Shown: positions 5,169 to 6,215 of the stretch, piece by piece | Layout of the letters: each line of letters begins with the position of its first letter | Numbering within the stretch: the first letter of the stretch is position 1 | Origin: Erysipelotrichaceae bacterium | GTDB taxonomy: Bacteria; Bacillota_I; Bacilli_A; Erysipelotrichales; Erysipelotrichaceae | Direction of reading: 5' to 3' | Assembly (NCBI GenBank): GCA_017419065.1 | Contig: JAFOMB010000028.1 | Coordinates: 1-6,215, forward strand | Length of the DNA: 6,215 nt | Position numbers and translations under genes: made by a program | The notes under the pieces: model-generated | Told to the model about the DNA's origin: nothing | Database searches by the model: none | The model's input: the letters and a program-made list of their open reading frames with translations, nothing else

Positions 5169-6215
5169 CTATTCTTCTTCCGCGATTTCCCTAGCGACAT
5201 AGACGCCGCTGGCAGAGGCATGGGAGAGGGAATGGGTCACCCCGCCACCGTCGTCTATGACATAGAGTCCCTTATAGCGGGTCTCCAGATGTTCATCGAC
5301 AGAGACGGCCATATTGTAGAACTTGACCTCGACGCCGTATAGGAGCGTATCGTCATTGGCTGTACCCGGAGCGATCTTGTCTAAGGCATAGATCATTTCG
5401 ATGATGCCGTCCAGGATCCTCTTCGGCAGGACCAGCGAGAGATCGCCGGGCGTGGCATTGAGTGTCGGCTGTACCGTAGACTCCGCGATGCGCTTTTCGT
5501 TGCTTCTACGTCCTCTTTCAAGATCACCGAAGCGCTGGACGATGACACCGCCACCTAGCATATTCGAGAGTCTCGCAATGGATTCGCCATAGCCGTTGGA
5601 ATCCTTGAACGGCTCCGAGAAGAACTTCGATACCAGCAGAGCGAAATTGGTGTTCTGCGTCTTCTTCTCTTCCGCTTCAAAGGAGTGTCCGTTGACGGTC
5701 ACGATGCCGTTGGTGTTCTCATTGACGACGATGCCGTTTGGATTCATGCAGAAGGTACGTACCGGATCTTCGTATTTCTCGGTGCGGTAGACGATCTTGG
5801 ACTCATAGAGTTCATCAGTGATATGCGAGAAGATGACCGCCGGCAGTTCGACTCTGACGCCGATATCCACTCTATTGGACTTCGTCTCGATATCCAGTTC
5901 CTTACAGATCCTCTCCAGCCACTTGGAGCCGCTTCTTCCCACAGAGACGATGCACTTGCTTCCCTCTGCTTCTCCGCCTTCATAGAGGACTTTATAGCCG
6001 TCTTCCAGGACTTTCAGATATTCGACCGGCGTATCGAAATAGAAGTCGACATGCGGGGCGATCTCGTTGTAGAGGTTCTGCAGCACGATGTAGTTGATAT
6101 CCGTTCCCAGATGCCTGACAGAGGCTTCTAAGAGGGTGAGATTGTTCTGCGTGCACAGTTTCTTGAAGGAAGTGCCGGCTGTAGAATAGAGCTTTGTGCC
6201 CTGTCCGCCATGGGA
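5169..6215 (-). CDS. FAD-dependent oxidoreductase / NAD(FAD)-utilizing dehydrogenase (COG2509-like), C-terminal part, 5' truncated by window edge
   Basis: The frame stays open from the stop at 5169 (TAG) to the window end, giving 348 residues. The GTG at 6084-6086 is internal, since a family-like sequence continues upstream of it (SHGGQGTKLYSTAG, then ASVRHLGTDINY). Features in fragment numbering: VSVGRSGSKWL (90-100), the VDIGVRVELP segment (116-125), RTFCMNPNG (153-161), NGHSF (175-179), NTNFALLV (188-195), VQRFGDLERGRRS (226-238), QPTL (249-252), YGVEVKFY (293-300) and the C-terminal flavin-contacting segment GLYVIDDGGGVTHSLSHASASGV (316-338). These match the family of large FAD proteins of unknown substrate often annotated as NAD(FAD)-utilizing dehydrogenases. 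The N-terminal Rossmann GxGxxG, probably some 100 or more residues, lies outside the window. The usual GDG in the last segment reads DDG here. The gene ends in its own terminator and is separated from tex by 79 bases. Physiological role is unknown. Confidence 0.88.
   Translation of the reverse strand, partial: SHGGQGTKLYSTAGTSFKKLCTQNNLTLLEASVRHLGTDINYIVLQNLYNEIAPHVDFYFDTPVEYLKVLEDGYKVLYEGGEAEGSKCIVSVGRSGSKWLERICKELDIETKSNRVDIGVRVELPAVIFSHITDELYESKIVYRTEKYEDPVRTFCMNPNGIVVNENTNGIVTVNGHSFEAEEKKTQNTNFALLVSKFFSEPFKDSNGYGESIARLSNMLGGGVIVQRFGDLERGRRSNEKRIAESTVQPTLNATPGDLSLVLPKRILDGIIEMIYALDKIAPGTANDDTLLYGVEVKFYNMAVSVDEHLETRYKGLYVIDDGGGVTHSLSHASASGVYVAREIAEEE

Noticed and set aside
5159..5170. A short direct repeat (CCTGTCCTGTC) near the FAD gene stop
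   Set aside because: It is too short, with only two partial units, and sits beside a terminator. There is no sign of an attachment site or mobile element.
6084..6086. GTG as the true start of the FAD-dependent protein
   Set aside because: The frame remains open to the window edge, and the 43 upstream codons read as typical family sequence (GGQGTKLYSTAG, VRHLGTD). The gene therefore begins outside the window.
5685..6131. A 148-codon open frame on the + strand opposite the FAD-protein gene
   Set aside because: The - strand frame is conserved and open through the whole stretch. This one is rich in Asp/Val/Ile typical of antisense readings of this codon usage.

Overview
The window looks like ordinary chromosomal DNA from a member of the Bacillota with moderate GC content. 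The evidence is recognisable -10 boxes, GAGG-type ribosome binding sites, short intergenic gaps, hairpin terminators with T-runs, and Tex and α/β-hydrolase sequences of Firmicutes type. An Erysipelotrichia-like gut bacterium is my best guess, but this rests on general protein flavour and is not proven. The standard genetic code fits every gene. There is no tRNA, rRNA, CRISPR array, insertion sequence, prophage gene or long gene-free stretch.

Layout. Positions 1-1185 (+ strand) hold the C-terminal part of a P1B-type heavy-metal ATPase, entering the window just after where the phosphorylation motif should lie. It is followed, with a 4-base ATGA overlap, by a small ArsR/SmtB-family metal sensor. 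Both proteins carry residues pointing to Zn(II) (or a similar divalent ion): Lys/Asp in TM7/TM8 of the pump, and a D84-H86-H97-E100 α5 site with no cysteine in the sensor. A compact hairpin at 1189-1215 works as a terminator in both directions and separates this pair from the convergent genes.

Positions 5089-1201 (- strand) hold a tight run: tex (757 aa, full length), a GYSLAG α/β-hydrolase whose start overlaps the tex stop (TGATG), and a GHSMG lysophospholipase/monoacylglycerol-lipase-like hydrolase 26 bases further on. tex has its own promoter at 5112-5140. A second -10 box, sharing the 9-mer TATAATAGA with the tex promoter, overlaps the stop codon of the middle gene, so the last gene may also be transcribed separately.

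Positions 6215-5169 (- strand) hold the C-terminal 348 residues of a COG2509-like FAD-dependent dehydrogenase. Its terminator hairpin (5127-5159) physically contains the -35 box of tex.

I found no convincing undescribed system. The points most worth a second look are the compact double use of DNA at the terminators and promoters, the predicted Zn specificity of the pump/sensor pair, two hydrolases of different subfamilies behind tex, and a Gly-to-Asp change in the FAD-binding GDG-like motif of the last gene.
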